NCBI GenBank assembly: GCA_950295325.1
Contig: OX485805.1
Coordinates: 39,605,501 to 39,669,500, forward strand
DNA: 64,000 bases
Origin: Polytrichum commune
Lineage: Eukaryota; Streptophyta; Polytrichopsida; Polytrichales; Polytrichaceae
Direction: 5' to 3'
How positions within the stretch are numbered: position 1 is the first letter of the stretch; every line of letters starts with the position of its first letter. Under the pieces are notes generated by a model. That model ran no database searches and was not told the origin of the DNA. It saw nothing but the letters and a program-made list of their open reading frames with translations. Positions 49,889-62,046 of this stretch are shown here, in pieces. Made by a program: the position numbers and the translations under genes.

Positions 49889-50857
49889 TTATATTTTTAA
49901 TTTTAATTTTAATTTTAATTTTTTCCCAAGCTCCTAGAGAGCTACGATAGTGCCTTCCCCTTAGCCTGTGGCCAATGTCCACACCTTGTTATGGAATCAA
50001 ACCTATCATGCATTGTTATGGATGAAATACCATACTACCTTTACCACGTTGGCTAGTTATTGGCGAATAAATATTGAAATATATATTTTAGAATCGAAAA
50101 CCTCGAATTTAAAGGGAAAATAAAATCATATTAATTTTAAATTAAATTAAAGTGTTCCTAAAACGGTTTAATTAATGCCGAATCAGTAAAGGTACTACGG
50201 TAATAGGACACTGTTGGACTCCCATTTACTAGCAAGAGCCGACACTAGGGAGCTCGCATTCATGGCCACTTCGTTTGAGAACCCGATTCCATTTTGCAAT
50301 TACCCGCCTTCCGGATTCCTCTACGCCAAAGGCTAACTGCTCAACTAACTACCTTTTCCAAAGCTCGGGACATTTAATGGGCTCATGCCATGTGGCAATA
50401 CACCAACCCTCCCTAGATTGAGGATCGCCACGTGGCAGCAAACCATGGGCCCAAAAAAAACCAAGTGACTAGGGTGCACACTCAACTACTATATGTAAGA
50501 AAAGACACCATGAATTAAAACCTTGCACTATTTATTTTTTTAATTTGTATGATTGCAATTTGATAAGATGCCCGAATGAAAAGAACTAGGGGGAAAAACC
50601 ACGTGCTCATTTCCTTCCATTTGTTTGATAGTCATAATGGAATACCTAATTCCATTGTGTATTGTAAAATAATGGTGTAGTTAAAGTAGCCCACCTTTTA
50701 TATTGTTATTGTTCTTACTAGGACACCTATGTGTTGAGTAGTATGTGGTATGGTGTGACTTGAAGAACATATAAGGTAGATGGGTCTTAAGTGGCTTGTT
50801 TTCTTGATCGGAACCTCTATATTTGGATGTGGTTCGGTGAGGATTAGAGCCCAACAT
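49889..50857. other. No gene resolved
   Basis: Starts with an ATTTTAATTTTAATTTT low-complexity run, then unique sequence and, from about 50690, a piece of the family A variant. No coding region is seen. Confidence 0.45.
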
Positions 50858-51220
50858 TTTCCTTTTTAATTGCACCCAGACCCAGACCATGCCCATCAGC
50901 AGTGACCTATGCCCACCCATGCCCACCCATGCTATTCAAATTGCGCCCATGTATTCAAAAATTGTGTAATGTGTATTGTGTAATTGTGTAATGTGTCTTG
51001 TATGATTGTGTAATTGTGCCCCACCCATGCCCACCCATGCCCACCCATGCCCACCCATTATAATATCAAACCCATGCCCACCCATGAACAATAATATCGC
51101 AGTCATGCCCACCCATGAACAATAATATCGCAGCCATGCCCACCCATGCCCACCCATGAACAATAATATTGCACCCATGCCCACCCAAAACCCATGGGCA
51201 TGGGTATGGGCACCCAATGT
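50858..51220. repeat. ATGCCCACCC minisatellite, G-quadruplex-prone on minus strand
   Basis: Irregular array of the 10-mer ATGCCCACCC mixed with ATGAACAATAATATCGCAG units. At 51019-51058 eight C-runs in a row (CCC-A-CCC-ATG) make the minus strand GGGTGGGCAT repeats, meeting the G3+N1-3 quadruplex pattern. It interrupts a family A-like repeat. Confidence 0.85.
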
Positions 51221-51594
51221 AGGGCTCTGGTGAGGATCAAAGAGTAAACATCATAAAGACACATGTTTAAAAGAGATTATAGGTCTTCCAATATATTAGT
51301 AACTACTCTACACTCAGTAGTGAACACCAATAGGAGGTCCTATGCATCCGATTAGGAAACCAACAAACATGCACTTCCGATAACCATAACTAAATCAAAG
51401 GAGGTTCAATCTTCAATCCAGTTTTTGCGTATGTTTCATCGTAGACTATGAACCCAACATGGATTTGCTACCATCTCGTACCAAATAGCATGTTTCGTAT
51501 CCTAAGTGTAAGGTAACTAGAAATATTGATGGATGATTGAATGTTCTAACCACATGTGCCAGTGTGTAAGCAGAGGATGATGGGAGCTGAACAA

Positions 51595-51935
51595 CTCCCA
51601 GTTGAAGATGGATGGACTGGATTTAGACAACTCCAAATTAACAACATGTGCATTGAAATTAGACCATTCCATATTGAGAACATGTGCACATGAGTTAGAC
51701 AGCTCTTGATGAGGTGCACTCGAGTTAGACCACTCCCAAATTGGAAAGATGAATGCTATTCATTAGAGTTAGGCAACTCTCAATGAATAGATGGATCTAG
51801 TTGGAATCAGACAGTTCTAACTAGAAGAATGGTTGGATGAACCAAGTTGGAAATAGACAATTCCAACTAAAATAAAGGATGGATGAATCAAGTTGGAATT
51901 AGACAGTTCCAACTAAAAGAATGAGATGGAGTTAA
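51595..51935. repeat. Degenerate array of TTAGACARYTCC motifs
   Basis: About nine variants of TTAGACAACTCC, TTAGACCATTCC or TTAGACAGTTCC at roughly 30-45 bp spacing, often followed by AACTAAAAG. It could be an eroded minisatellite or part of an LTR. Confidence 0.55.
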
Positions 51936-53039
51936 AAGATGGAAGAAGGTTCTAGAAGAACCAAAGGTAGATGATTCATAGAAGAACTAAGAGATAGAGC
52001 TATGAATAGAACACTTTTATTATATGCGAAAATAGAAAGTAAAAGTAGTGCCTTTGGCATAAGAGGAAGCTCGGGGGAGGAGAGAGGATCTTTTTTTGTC
52101 TCTCTCCTATGGTCGGGTGGTTGAGCTTAGACCAAGACCTACTTGGTTTGTGATTGTAATTAGACGTTACAAGGAAAATAAATTGAGTTCTTCAACTCAT
52201 CATTTTGATTGATAATTGTTGTTGTGAAAGTTGGTGACAAACCTGTGAGAGGTTTGTTACACTAAGAGAAGTGGAGTAGTTGGAAGAAGTAACCAATTAA
52301 GGTAACAAGTCCTTAACGTAACACCTTCCTTTTGGTGGCACCTACTATGAATCCTTAAGCCGTGAACAAGTGAGTGCAGTGGTGTCATTGAGTAAGTTGT
52401 TATTAAAAGCGATGAATCATATGTGGCATCAAGTATAATATAGCATCACTTTGGCCATTCATACTAGCAATATAAGAAGAATGCATAACACTTTTAGAAG
52501 AGCACCAACTTTGACCAATCACAATGGCTAATTGGGAATCTATCCGTTCAACGAAGCGATGTAAGAAGTGATCCACAAAAGGGGGATAACACCTTCATTT
52601 AAGGGAAGATCCTCACCCGTAATAAGGCTGATTATGTGACGATTCTCACTTAGCATTCTAACATCGACAAACTCCCTAATGGAGGGCAATAAGGCTCTTT
52701 CCTTAGGACGACTTTGCGACTTTCCGTAGGTTGCATATGAATTTGTTAATTTTTGAAATATTGTTTGCGACTCTATATAGATTTGGTAATCTATGAAAAA
52801 AAATTGAAATTTTTTCCAAGCTACTTAATTTTCCTGGAATAGCAAAAGTTTCTTAAAGCGTCGATTTAGGGCCTCAGTACCTCAAGACCCAGATCTAGGA
52901 TTTAGTCACGTTTGCCTCCTCCCGCCCCTTGAACGAACCTCCTTCCCGCCATTGTCATCGATCTTGTGCTTTGGTCTCTTTCAAGTTGTAACTCGGATTG
53001 GTAATTTTCACAATGCTGCACCGAATTTCTTCATTGGGT

Positions 53040-54430
53040 AAATAGCAATGGCAGGAAGTTCTGTAGAACAAAGTCGTGGAGACAATTTCCTCGGTGGCAC
53101 CAGTTTCATGGTTTTGGGTTGAGGTGAGTTCGGTGCAAAATTGTTCTCACTCTCAGTTGTGAATATTCCCATGTTGCATAACATGCATGCCATTTGGATT
53201 CAATTTCGGTCTGATGTTGTTTTGCAAGATTTGGATGAGCAAAAAACAAAAGTTGTGCATGAATTGGAGGTCAGAAGCTGTGCCCAAAATCTGCGGCCTG
53301 AATGGCCGCCTCCCTCCTTTGAAGGTTTACGCCGCCTTTGTCTGTCGGTAACCACCCTTTCAAAGTTGTGAGGTGTTGAAATTTGAAGTGTCCGACTGCC
53401 CAGGGTTTAGGAGGAAGTGTTTAAGGTATACTCCTCCCTCTCAGGGTTTAAGAGTTGTGTTAATTTTAATGTGATTTTTTTCGATGTAATTTCATGTGCT
53501 TCAATGGGTTGCTGAGCGTTTTCTCGAACCAGAGCTCCAAAATTAGGGTGTAATTTCTCTTTTCGTGTCTGATGGGTGATGATCCATGTATTTTTTTGAT
53601 GTTTTGTTTGTGTTCTGATGGGTGGGTGATGATTTCAAGTTACATTTATCAGTTTTACTGCTGCACCCAATTTCCTGCCTGTAGCCATTTCCTCGGTGAT
53701 ATGAAAATATCCCCTAATCGTACTTGTCTCTGGGTCTTGATGATTTGGGGGGGGGGGCGCAAGATTACACATGAATATTTAGATAGTGCAAAAAATAATC
53801 TAACAGAATCCATGGCTCCTAGAATCAATCAGCACCTCGCCTAATACCTAGAAAAAAAGTCCACTAAGACCTAGAATGTGGAACCTTTTCAATAGCGCAG
53901 CAGCAATTTTTCAAATGGAACTCGTGTGTGATGGGTGCTTGTTGGAGTGTTTTGATGTTTTGTTGTGTTCTGATGGGTGGAACAGAGTTGTGGAGATAGT
54001 GAATTCCTGAGTGGTATCAGTTTGGTTGGATTTAAATGTGGTAGAGATTTTTTGTTCTCGACCGTGAATGTCTGCATATGGGTTGTGAAAATGTTGTTGT
54101 CACGGTTCAATAAGGGCCAAGGAGTTTCTTTTTGTGTTGATCTCTGAAAGGAGGAAAATGTGTGTGTGAATTGAGTTTGTTGTTATTATTCTTGTTCCCA
54201 GAACTAATGGCCTCTTAGTATCTCATATATGCTTGTTGTGTGTGGATGCGTGCTCTCAGGCTTCAATCTGTGCAGTGAGACTTTTGTCTTCCCACTTTTG
54301 ATGACGGGGGAGAGCAAAGTTGTCCATGAAATTTTGTCCAAAATTGTTCCCAGAGTCCTCATAGCAGCTTCGGAGCTTGTGCAATTGAAGTGTCCAGCCG
54401 CCTGATTTTAGGGTTAAAAGGTTTGTGGTC
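53040..54430. repeat. Degenerate duplication upstream of PIF1
   Basis: GAACAAAGTCGTGGAGACAA...TGGCACCAGTTT...TTGTTCTCACTCTCAGTTGTGAAT (53068-53166) recurs as GAACAGAGTTGTGGAGATAG...TGGTATCAGTTT...TTGTTCTCGACCGTGAAT (53982-54069). GAAGTGTCCGAC/GAAGTGTCCAGC follow in both. Probably leader or promoter sequence. Confidence 0.55.
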
Positions 54431-54639
54431 ATCCACATCCTGCAAATGTGCTTGAAGTATAAGGAATGTGGGTGCTATTTGGTTACTTTTTCTTGTTTTC
54501 CATCTTCTATTCATCATATTTACATCTTCAAATTCATCTTTATTAGCATATGTATGATGGAAAACCAAATTGAAAATTGGACTTCCCCTTATTTACTTAT
54601 TGTTATTGGACGTGCATGTTTGTTGATTCCTTAACTGAA

Positions 54640-55160
54640 TACATAGGTCCTCCCAATTGTGTTCACTATTGAATGTGGAGTAGTTAATAAAATTTGAAGA
54701 TGTAGTTCAATCTCTTTTAACATGTGTTTTTGTGGTGTTGTTCTTTGATCCTTACCTAACTGCACACCAATCAAATATAGGAGTCTGAATATCACCTGCA
54801 TACCTTAGGTTGATGTGGTTGAATGTGTTCAAATGAATGAACTGTTCATGAAGGTAACCGGACCTAATTTGGTCACTCTTCTTAAATGGGCACCTATATT
54901 TGAGTGGTGTGTGGAATGTGTGGACACCAAAAAGACATTATGTGTTGAAAAGAGGTTGGACATCAATAGTCAACATCATAATTGGGGGGACTGATATGGC
55001 CAGCGAATGATGAAGAGGATCTTCACTTTGATAATGAATAACATATTTATGTGAGCTCTGAAAATTATGAGTAAAATGGCTGTAGGTGCAATTTGGATTT
55101 GCTAATTATCTTGCACTAATTGCATGTTTCATATTTTATGATTGTGTCCTTGTAAGATCT
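54640..55160. repeat. Inverted pair of family A copies before PIF1
   Basis: 54640-54795 is a plus-oriented 3' part (AGGTCCTCCCAATTGTGTTC to AATCAAATATAGGAGTC). 54855-55160 is an inverted copy (CACCTATATTTGAGTGGTGT to CATGTTTCATATTTTATG). They could pair in a transcript. Confidence 0.6.
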
Positions 55161-55244
55161 GCTTGCCTTAGACTATTGGAATTTCAATGTGTTTCTGATG
55201 GGCAGCTTGTTGTGGTTGATTAGGATGTTTTGATGCAGCTTGCC

Positions 55245-58200
55245 ATGATCGAGGTCATTGATCTTGAAGACGATGACGACTCCCAGTCACCATCGCAAAT
55301 TGAGTTCACACAGCAGCAGAAATCACGTGCGGCTAGGAACAAGGAAATTGCCCTGGCCAGACTGCAGGCGAGGCGAATTCGGGATACCATATCTTGGAGT
55401 AACCAATTACAGACTTGCACAACACAGGAGCAATCAAATTCAAGTGTAGAAAATTTGGGGACGCCACCTTTGTATGATAAACCATTGGATAGATTTGTTA
55501 TGGGAGGAGGCACCCAACAAGTGAAGAAGAGGGACCACCCTTTTTTTGATAAGGTATCGGTCCGGAGGCGGAAGTTGAATTCCCATCAGACAGATTTCAC
55601 TGAAATATTTTCTCCAGGTAATGTTAGGTTTAACTATTTTCACGGAAATTAAAAGTTGCCCTTTAACTTAATGGGACTTTTTGTTGGGAGTTGGGGCCCC
55701 TGTGGTTTTCATATGTTGTTTTGCATACAAAATAAATAGTATCTTTCCACTGTGGTGTATACTTGGAGGAAGTGTTTGAATTTTGAATGAATACTAACCA
55801 AGTTCAGTTCGTTGAGGACCAAACTCATCTTAGGACCTTCTTGTTATAGAGCATTCTTTGTTCAAACCTCCACACCTCTCTCTACCTCCAAGCATGCACT
55901 GGAAACTTAGCAACCAGGAAGTGTTATATGCAAAACAACCAAATCTTGACCAAAAGTCATGTTGAGTTAGAGTCATACAAACAATGTTGTTTTCTTATTG
56001 TGGTGCATACCCAGGGGTAGTTGTTGAATTTAAATGGAGAGCAACCTATTTCAGCATTGAGGGCCAAACTCATTTTTAGCACCTCTTGCCATACCAAAAT
56101 GAGTTTGACCCTCAATGATTAGATGTAGAATGTTCTTTCCTCAAAATTCACACTACCTTCAAGCATTCTCCAAGAACTTACTGAACTTGGAAGGTGTTGC
56201 ATGCAAAACAACCAACTCCCTACCAAAAGTCAATTCTCTTCGAGGATAACTCTAATATCTCTTTGTCAATCTACTCTTTACATTGATATTAAGTACTGGT
56301 CAAATACTGTTGATGATGCAGAGGAAAATATGATGGAGCTCTCGGAACAGCAACTCCAAGTCCTTAAAGCCATCCATGAAGGGAAGTCGGTGTTTATGAC
56401 CGGTTCCGCAGGCACAGGAAAGTCGTATTTGTTGAAAGTTGCAATTCGGGACTTGAGAAGGATGTATGGTGCTGATAACGTCTTTGTGACAGCGTCGACG
56501 GGGTTGGCAGCATCTGCACTTGGGGGCACTACAATCAATGCATTTGCAGGCGTTGGGTTGGGGAAGGAGAGTGGTCAAAAACTTTTCAGTAAGGTAATGA
56601 TGCATGTTGTGTAGTTGAATTGAAGGATAACTCTAATTTATGCAAAACAAATACTGGATATGATAGTGCCCAACTCTCAATGAAAAGTCCCATTGAGCTA
56701 AAGGGTAAGTCTATTAATGCTGGCCATTTCTCACTTGTACTTGGTCAACCAAGATTGAAATCGATTTGTCTGTATGTGCTTCAAGGTTCTTGACCGCAAG
56801 GATGCTTCTGCACGGTGGGATAGAGCAAAGGCAGTCGTCATAGATGAAATCAGTATGATAAATGGTGAGTTTTTTGATAAGCTTGCATACGTGGGTGGGA
56901 AGATGAAGAGCGTCGAACTAACTTTAGGGCCTCGAAGAGGGTGTCCAAAGGAGGGTGCCCAAGAAAAACCATGGGGAGGGATTCAACTAATTGTTACGGG
57001 CGACTTCTTCCAGCTTCCCCCCGTGAAACCACCAAATCCACAGAAAGTATATGCATTCCAAGCCGAGTGTTGGGATTCTTGTTTTGACATGCAAGTAGAG
57101 CTGACCCAAGTTTTTCGTCAAGCCGACTCGGTTTTTGTGAATATGTTGAACGAGATCCGGAGAGGGTGTTGTTCAGATTCCACTGCACATGTCCTCCAGT
57201 CTTGTGATGGCCGACAGTGTTTGGAGAATTCCTTGGGTGTGACATACACCCGGCTTTACCCTCACTTAAAAGATGTGAGGATGGAGAATGAGAAGGAATT
57301 AATGGCCTTGGGCACACCTTCTGCTGTTTTTAAGGCCAAAGATGAGTTGCGGACACCTAATTGGCTGGGTCAACTCAATGAAGCTGTACCTGCCAGCCTG
57401 TCCCTCTGTATAGGTGCTCAGGTGCGTGTCAATTATCTCACTTTTGAGACCTTACATGTCATTTTTGTTCCCCTGCGGGTGGCAAATGCGACCCCTAATA
57501 GAAGATGTTGGAGATCAGCATATCTATCATATCTACCATATCTACCATATCTACATTAGCATTATGTAGATATAAATTGACAAACGTACTTGGCAGTTTA
57601 GACTGATCCTTGGTTTAGGGTTTATGCTCTATCTATGCTGAAAAAAAATATTGGGAGATAATAGAGTTATTCTTTAACTAAATGGGACTTTTTGTTGGGA
57701 AATTCATCCCCCATGATTTACCATTTGGTTGTTGTGCATACAATATCAATAAATTCTTTCTATTTTTGGTGCATGCTCAAGGTACTGTTTGAATTTAAAT
57801 GGAGAGCAACCTATTTATGTTCATTGAGGGCCAAACTCATTTTAGCACCTCTTGGCATGCCAAAATGACTTTGACCTTCAATGGACTGATATAGAATGGT
57901 TCTCATGTTCAAACCTCCACACTACCACTTCCCAAGCATGCACAGCAAAATTACTGAACATGGAAGGTGTTGTATGCAAAACAACCAACACCTGACCAAA
58001 ATTTGTGTTGAGTTAGAGAATAACTCTACTATACCTAGACCTTGTTAATGAGATCTGATCCCTTCTTGTTGTGTACTAGGGTGTTGTGCACTTGAAATTA
58101 TGGACCTATGGCTTATAGCAAACTGACTTGTCAAAATGGTTTTAAGGTTATGCTCACGAAGAATGTGGACACGAAAGCGGGACTAGTGAATGGAGCACGG

Positions 58201-59143
58201 GGAGTCGTGGTAGGCTTCTCAAATGCTGATGACCCGGCTTGCGCATTTGAACAGGATACCCTCTGTATACCTCGTGGCTTCTGGCCCATTGTGGTTTTTG
58301 CTTGTGAAGAAGGCTTGAAAAGAATTGTAGGACCACAAGTCTGGTCCATCAGGGATGGCCAATTGGAAGTGGCCAGTCGGTCTCAGGTCAGTCTTTATCT
58401 TCCTTTCTCCTGTTGTTTTGCTAAACATTGACATTATTTGCGTTTTTAGAGCTCCATGGATGAACTTCAGGGGCAATTATGGTAAGTGGGCCTAAAATGG
58501 ACAAATTAGCTCTGTACCCACTTCTCCTAGAGTATGAAACATGAGATTAGTGCAACATGATTAGCATATCCAAATTGAAGCCATATCCACTTTCCTCATA
58601 ATTTTTTGGAGCTCATATGAAAGTATATTATTCGTTATCAAAGTGATTCTCTTTCTTATTAAATGATCATATAGGTCCCCCCCTAATTATGATGACTATT
58701 GAGCATAGAATTGTTGACCGATGTTGAGCATGTAGTCCAACCTCTTTAAAACATGTCTTTGTGTGGTGTCCATTCTCAGATGCACACCTAACCACACACC
58801 ACTCAAATATAGGTTTCCCATTAAGAAAGTATCCAAATTAGGTATGCTTACTTTAAGAATGAACCAGCTATGATCAATGGACGTGGGCCTGGTGTTGTAG
58901 GTTCCTTTGGCGTTAGCATGGGCCTTGAGTGTTCACAAGTGCCAAGGAATGACACTTGATCGTGTGGAGACAAATCTTGTGAACGCGTTCGATCATGGAC
59001 AGGTTTATGTTGCACTCTCACGTGTGAAGAGCCTCAACGGATTGCGGTTGACAGGTTTCGTCCCCTCCAAAATCAAAGCCCACCCACTTGTGGTCGATTT
59101 CTACAGACAGTTGGGACAAAGTCAGCAACAACCAGGGTTCTAG
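55245..59143 (+). CDS. PIF1: PIF1-family DNA helicase, 5 exons
   Basis: Exons 55245-55617, 56322-56593, 56786-57421, 58147-58386 and 58901-59143 are phase-consistent; 1764 nt, 587 aa. Residues 1-125 are an acidic, low-complexity N-terminus (IEVIDLEDDDD). The SF1B helicase core follows: Walker A GSAGTGKS (152-159), TASTGLAASALGGTTINAFAG, Walker B VVIDEISM (Asp235-Glu236), IVTGDFFQLPPV, QVFRQAD, the insert VMLTKNV...GLVNGARGVV, motif V AWALSVHKCQGMTLD, and motif VI VYVALSRVKSLNGLRL. PIF1 helicases are ATP-dependent 5'-3' enzymes that resolve G-quadruplexes and restrain telomerase; nuclear or organellar targeting cannot be read here. The ATG at 55245 lies 6 nt after acceptor-like GATGCAG; an in-frame ATG at 55233 or an upstream exon is possible. 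No Helitron Rep domain is attached, so this looks like the host gene. Confidence 0.93.
55653..55977. mobile_element. Family B MITE in PIF1 intron 1 (copy 1)
   Basis: From GCCCTTTAACTTAATGGGAC through AAACCTCCACACCTC to GTCATGTTGAGTTAGAGTC. The interior arms are partly decayed. Confidence 0.7.
55980..56258. mobile_element. Family B MITE in PIF1 intron 1 (copy 2)
   Basis: Follows copy 1 directly: TTGTGGTGCATACCCAGG, GAGGGCCAAACTCATTTT, CAAAATGAGTTTGACCCTCA, ending GAGGATAACTCTAATATC. The left terminus is missing. Confidence 0.7.
56625..56712. repeat. Family B remnant in PIF1 intron 2
   Basis: GGATAACTCTAATTTATGCA and CAATGAAAAGTCCCATTGAG are terminal parts of the family with the centre deleted. 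Confidence 0.55.
57663..58029. mobile_element. Family B foldback MITE in PIF1 intron 3
   Basis: Complete: AGAGTTATTCTTTAACTAAA to GAGTTAGAGAATAACTCTAC, with CATTTTAGCACCTCTTGGCA and its inverted partner near the centre. Confidence 0.8.
58487..58858 (+). mobile_element. Family A MITE in PIF1 intron 4
   Basis: Left end TATGGTAAGTGGGCCTAAAA, right end TTAGGTATGCTTACTTTAA, roughly inverted. The interior ends CCACTCAAATATAGGTTTCC. The left end again reads as a strong splice donor. Confidence 0.75.
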
Positions 59144-59880
59144 TCTACACCATCCCCAACCTTTTTTACTTTTCTTTTTTCTGGGGTTTGCCATGTGCCT
59201 ATTTATTTGTTGTTTGAGACACATAACTTTGTGTCTCAAATTTGTCATAGAAATGGGGAATACCATTTTTGCTGGTTCTTGCCGCAGTTAGTGCCAGCCA
59301 AACTGGCTGCTGGTTGTATAGTCCCTTGACAGGTAGAATTGGGATTGTTTTATAAACTCCTAAACAAATTCGCAGCCTCCAAGAGAAATGGTATGGTTGC
59401 AGAGAGAACAGTAGAGGGTGCTGGATGCTTACAGGTTTAGGGTTTTTATGATTTATCTGAGCTCCTCTGTTGTATTTTTGTAATTCTGGAGTGATGAGAG
59501 ACTTGTACCATTCAAACAAAGTCAATACTCCAAACACAAAATGTGAGGTTGAGTTACTGAAGCCTGAAGGAAGTATGAGGCTCACTTGCGTGATTCTTGA
59601 TTTAGAAGCAAAAACTAATCGTCTTTAGAAGCTTCTTTTTTTATTGCCTTTGATGACCTAGTGCTTCCTTGTGCAATTGTTTATATCTGCTTGATGCTTT
59701 CATCTAACTTGAAAATATATGTATATGTACATATTGAAAAACTTTGGGCTCAATCAGTTTCTGCCTCTGACACTGTACTGGAGGAACCTGAGGGTGGTTG
59801 GTTTTCCCTATCATCTGTTCCTGTACATGTGCTGGACATAGTTGTTCCTTGATTGTTGTCTCAAGGATCTACCACTAATG
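59144..59880. other. PIF1 3' flank; no gene
   Basis: No recognisable coding sequence. A T-rich stretch (CTTTTCTTTTTTCTGG) after the stop and AAGCTTCTTTTTTTATTG near 59627 fit a 3'UTR and termination region. Confidence 0.4.
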
Positions 59881-59885
59881 TACAC

Positions 59886-60430
59886 TTCATGGATTGGCGC
59901 ATCATTCTGCTCAGCCATTGATGTCCTAGGGTATGGACTGGTATCCACCAAGGATTGGGATGCATGAGCAAGGTTATTGGACATAACCATATGGGCACCC
60001 TCCCCTATGGACCCATCGATCCTTGAGATTGAAGGCCTAGCTTAAGGACAGGGGAAGGTGAGAGGTATATGGGAAAGTCATCCTCTTCATGGATTGGTGC
60101 ATCATTATGCTCAGCCATTGATGTCCTAGGGTATGGACTACTAGACATAACCATTTGGTCACCCCTCTCTCTGGACCCTTGGATCATTGAGATCGAAGGC
60201 CTAGATTGAGGACATTGGAAGATGAGGGGTATGATATGGGAAAGTCATACTCGTCCCCAATCCTGCATTCATGAACTGGTGCATCATTATGCTCAGTCAT
60301 TGATGTCTTAGGGTATGGGCTCTTGGCCACAACCATTTGGGCTTCCTCCCCTGTGGAACCCCTGATTATGGAGATAGACAGCCTAGATTGAGGACAGGGG
60401 AAGACTAAGGGAGAGTCATTCCAGAACACC
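59886..60430. repeat. Tandem triplication, about 182-199-bp units
   Basis: Units start at CTTCATGGATTGG (59886, 60085) and ATTCATGAACTGG (60267), each with GCATCATTATGCTCAG.CATT, GATGTC.TAGGGTATGG and GAGGACAGGGGAAG-type blocks. On the minus strand short frames share SPYPRTSMAEHNDAPIHE, but the unit lengths are not multiples of three and the frames do not connect. Confidence 0.8.
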
Positions 60431-62045
60431 ACCTCAGGAGCCAAATGGCTATGGATGGGCTGTTGAGGTTTTCATTTGGCATTTATCACAACCTGCCCAG
60501 GCCCTGTCCTACCTACACAGCTGCCCTGCCATATGCAATTCATTCTCCAAGACCTCATGCATTGCCACGACTTTTGAGCACCAAGTCCTCTGGTGATTAT
60601 TATGTGGCTTAATAATCCATGGCTATTTGGAAAGAGGCTGTAAGCACAAGCACTCTGATGGCAATCCTATTGAGACCTGTCACCATATGCGTCTCTCAAA
60701 GGTGTATTCTGCCCTTTCCTCAAACTCTTGGTAATTTACTCCAACAAAGAATGCATGTTAGCAAGTATTGCACTAAAAATATATATATTTCTGGTGCCAT
60801 TTGTATATCTGTGACATGTGGGACGGTTGTAGCATGCAATTTACATTCTTTGACATTGTAATTTTGGGATGGGCACAGGTCACATCCTCAGCGACGGAAC
60901 TAACCTAAATGATTGGCTTGCTTGTGCGGGGATAATCTACTGCTCAGTAGCAACCTACAATAGCCCCACATACCCAACTCGAGCAATCTGCCTTCAATTC
61001 TCGAGGTCCAAGGTAGACAAGGTTCATGTGAATGGTGTGGGAGCAGCTCTATTTTGGATTGCAATTGTATGTTTACAGAGACAGAATCGGCCATGGTGGC
61101 TTTTGATTTTTAGCTGAAATGCCTACTTTGAAGAATAGAAGAATAGCATGTCCATGTTTGCAAGAATGTCGTGAGGTAGGCATAGCTCAGCTTACAGGTC
61201 AAGGTCTGTGTGCAATCTGTGACTAGGATGTGGGGAGACATTTAGGAATTTTGAGGCTTTCACAACATTGTACAGCTCTAGGACAATCTAAATGTAAAAT
61301 CTGGGACCTTGTCTCTCAAATTACCTCACCTGCTGGAAATGCCTCACTACACTGAAATGGTTGATTAGTGGGAATGGGTAATGTTGCAGATGGAAATCAG
61401 TCAACCCACATCAATCAAAAAATTTAATGACAAGTAGCATGGATAGAAAGTGAACCTTGCCTGGTGTCCACTCTTATTCAAGAATAGAACATCACAAATT
61501 ATTAAAATGATCCCATACTTCAATTTTGAATGGTTAGTTTATCCAAGATAATCTTGAAACTTGAAAATCAATGTGGTCCACATTGAATCTTTGGAAAAAC
61601 TTGTTGCAATATTTGATGTGATCCACACTATTTTCCAAGGTAGAGATTTCTGTAGACTTATTGAATTTAATGTGCTCCCCACTAATCGTACACTTTAGTG
61701 TATCATCACACATATCGTATTCACAACATGGTCCCCGATTGGCTTCTAACTTACCTCGCTTGTGCCCCTACCAACTTTGCAAATGCCTTGCTCAAATCTA
61801 CCCTATTATCCTTGGTGAGAATTATTGCACACAAGCATACTTCTCATCTATCCAACACTAAAACTTGACCCTATGAATGTTTGTGACCGATTCATCTCCC
61901 ATGACTTGGACTAGATTAAGCTGGGGTCTTTAAAGCTAATTCCGGTGTCAAATCAACAATGGCCACCGTTCTCAACAAACAATTTCTCTTTTACCAAATG
62001 TAGGCCCCTTAATCAACTCACATTTAGCAAAAAAAAAATTGTTGG
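60431..62045. other. No gene resolved
   Basis: Short open frames only; none shows a known motif. No RNA gene is recognised. Confidence 0.45.
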
Positions 62046-62046
62046 C

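Noticed and set aside
60005-60444. Repeat protein on the minus strand
   Set aside because: Unit lengths are not multiples of three and stops separate the units, so no continuous protein exists now.
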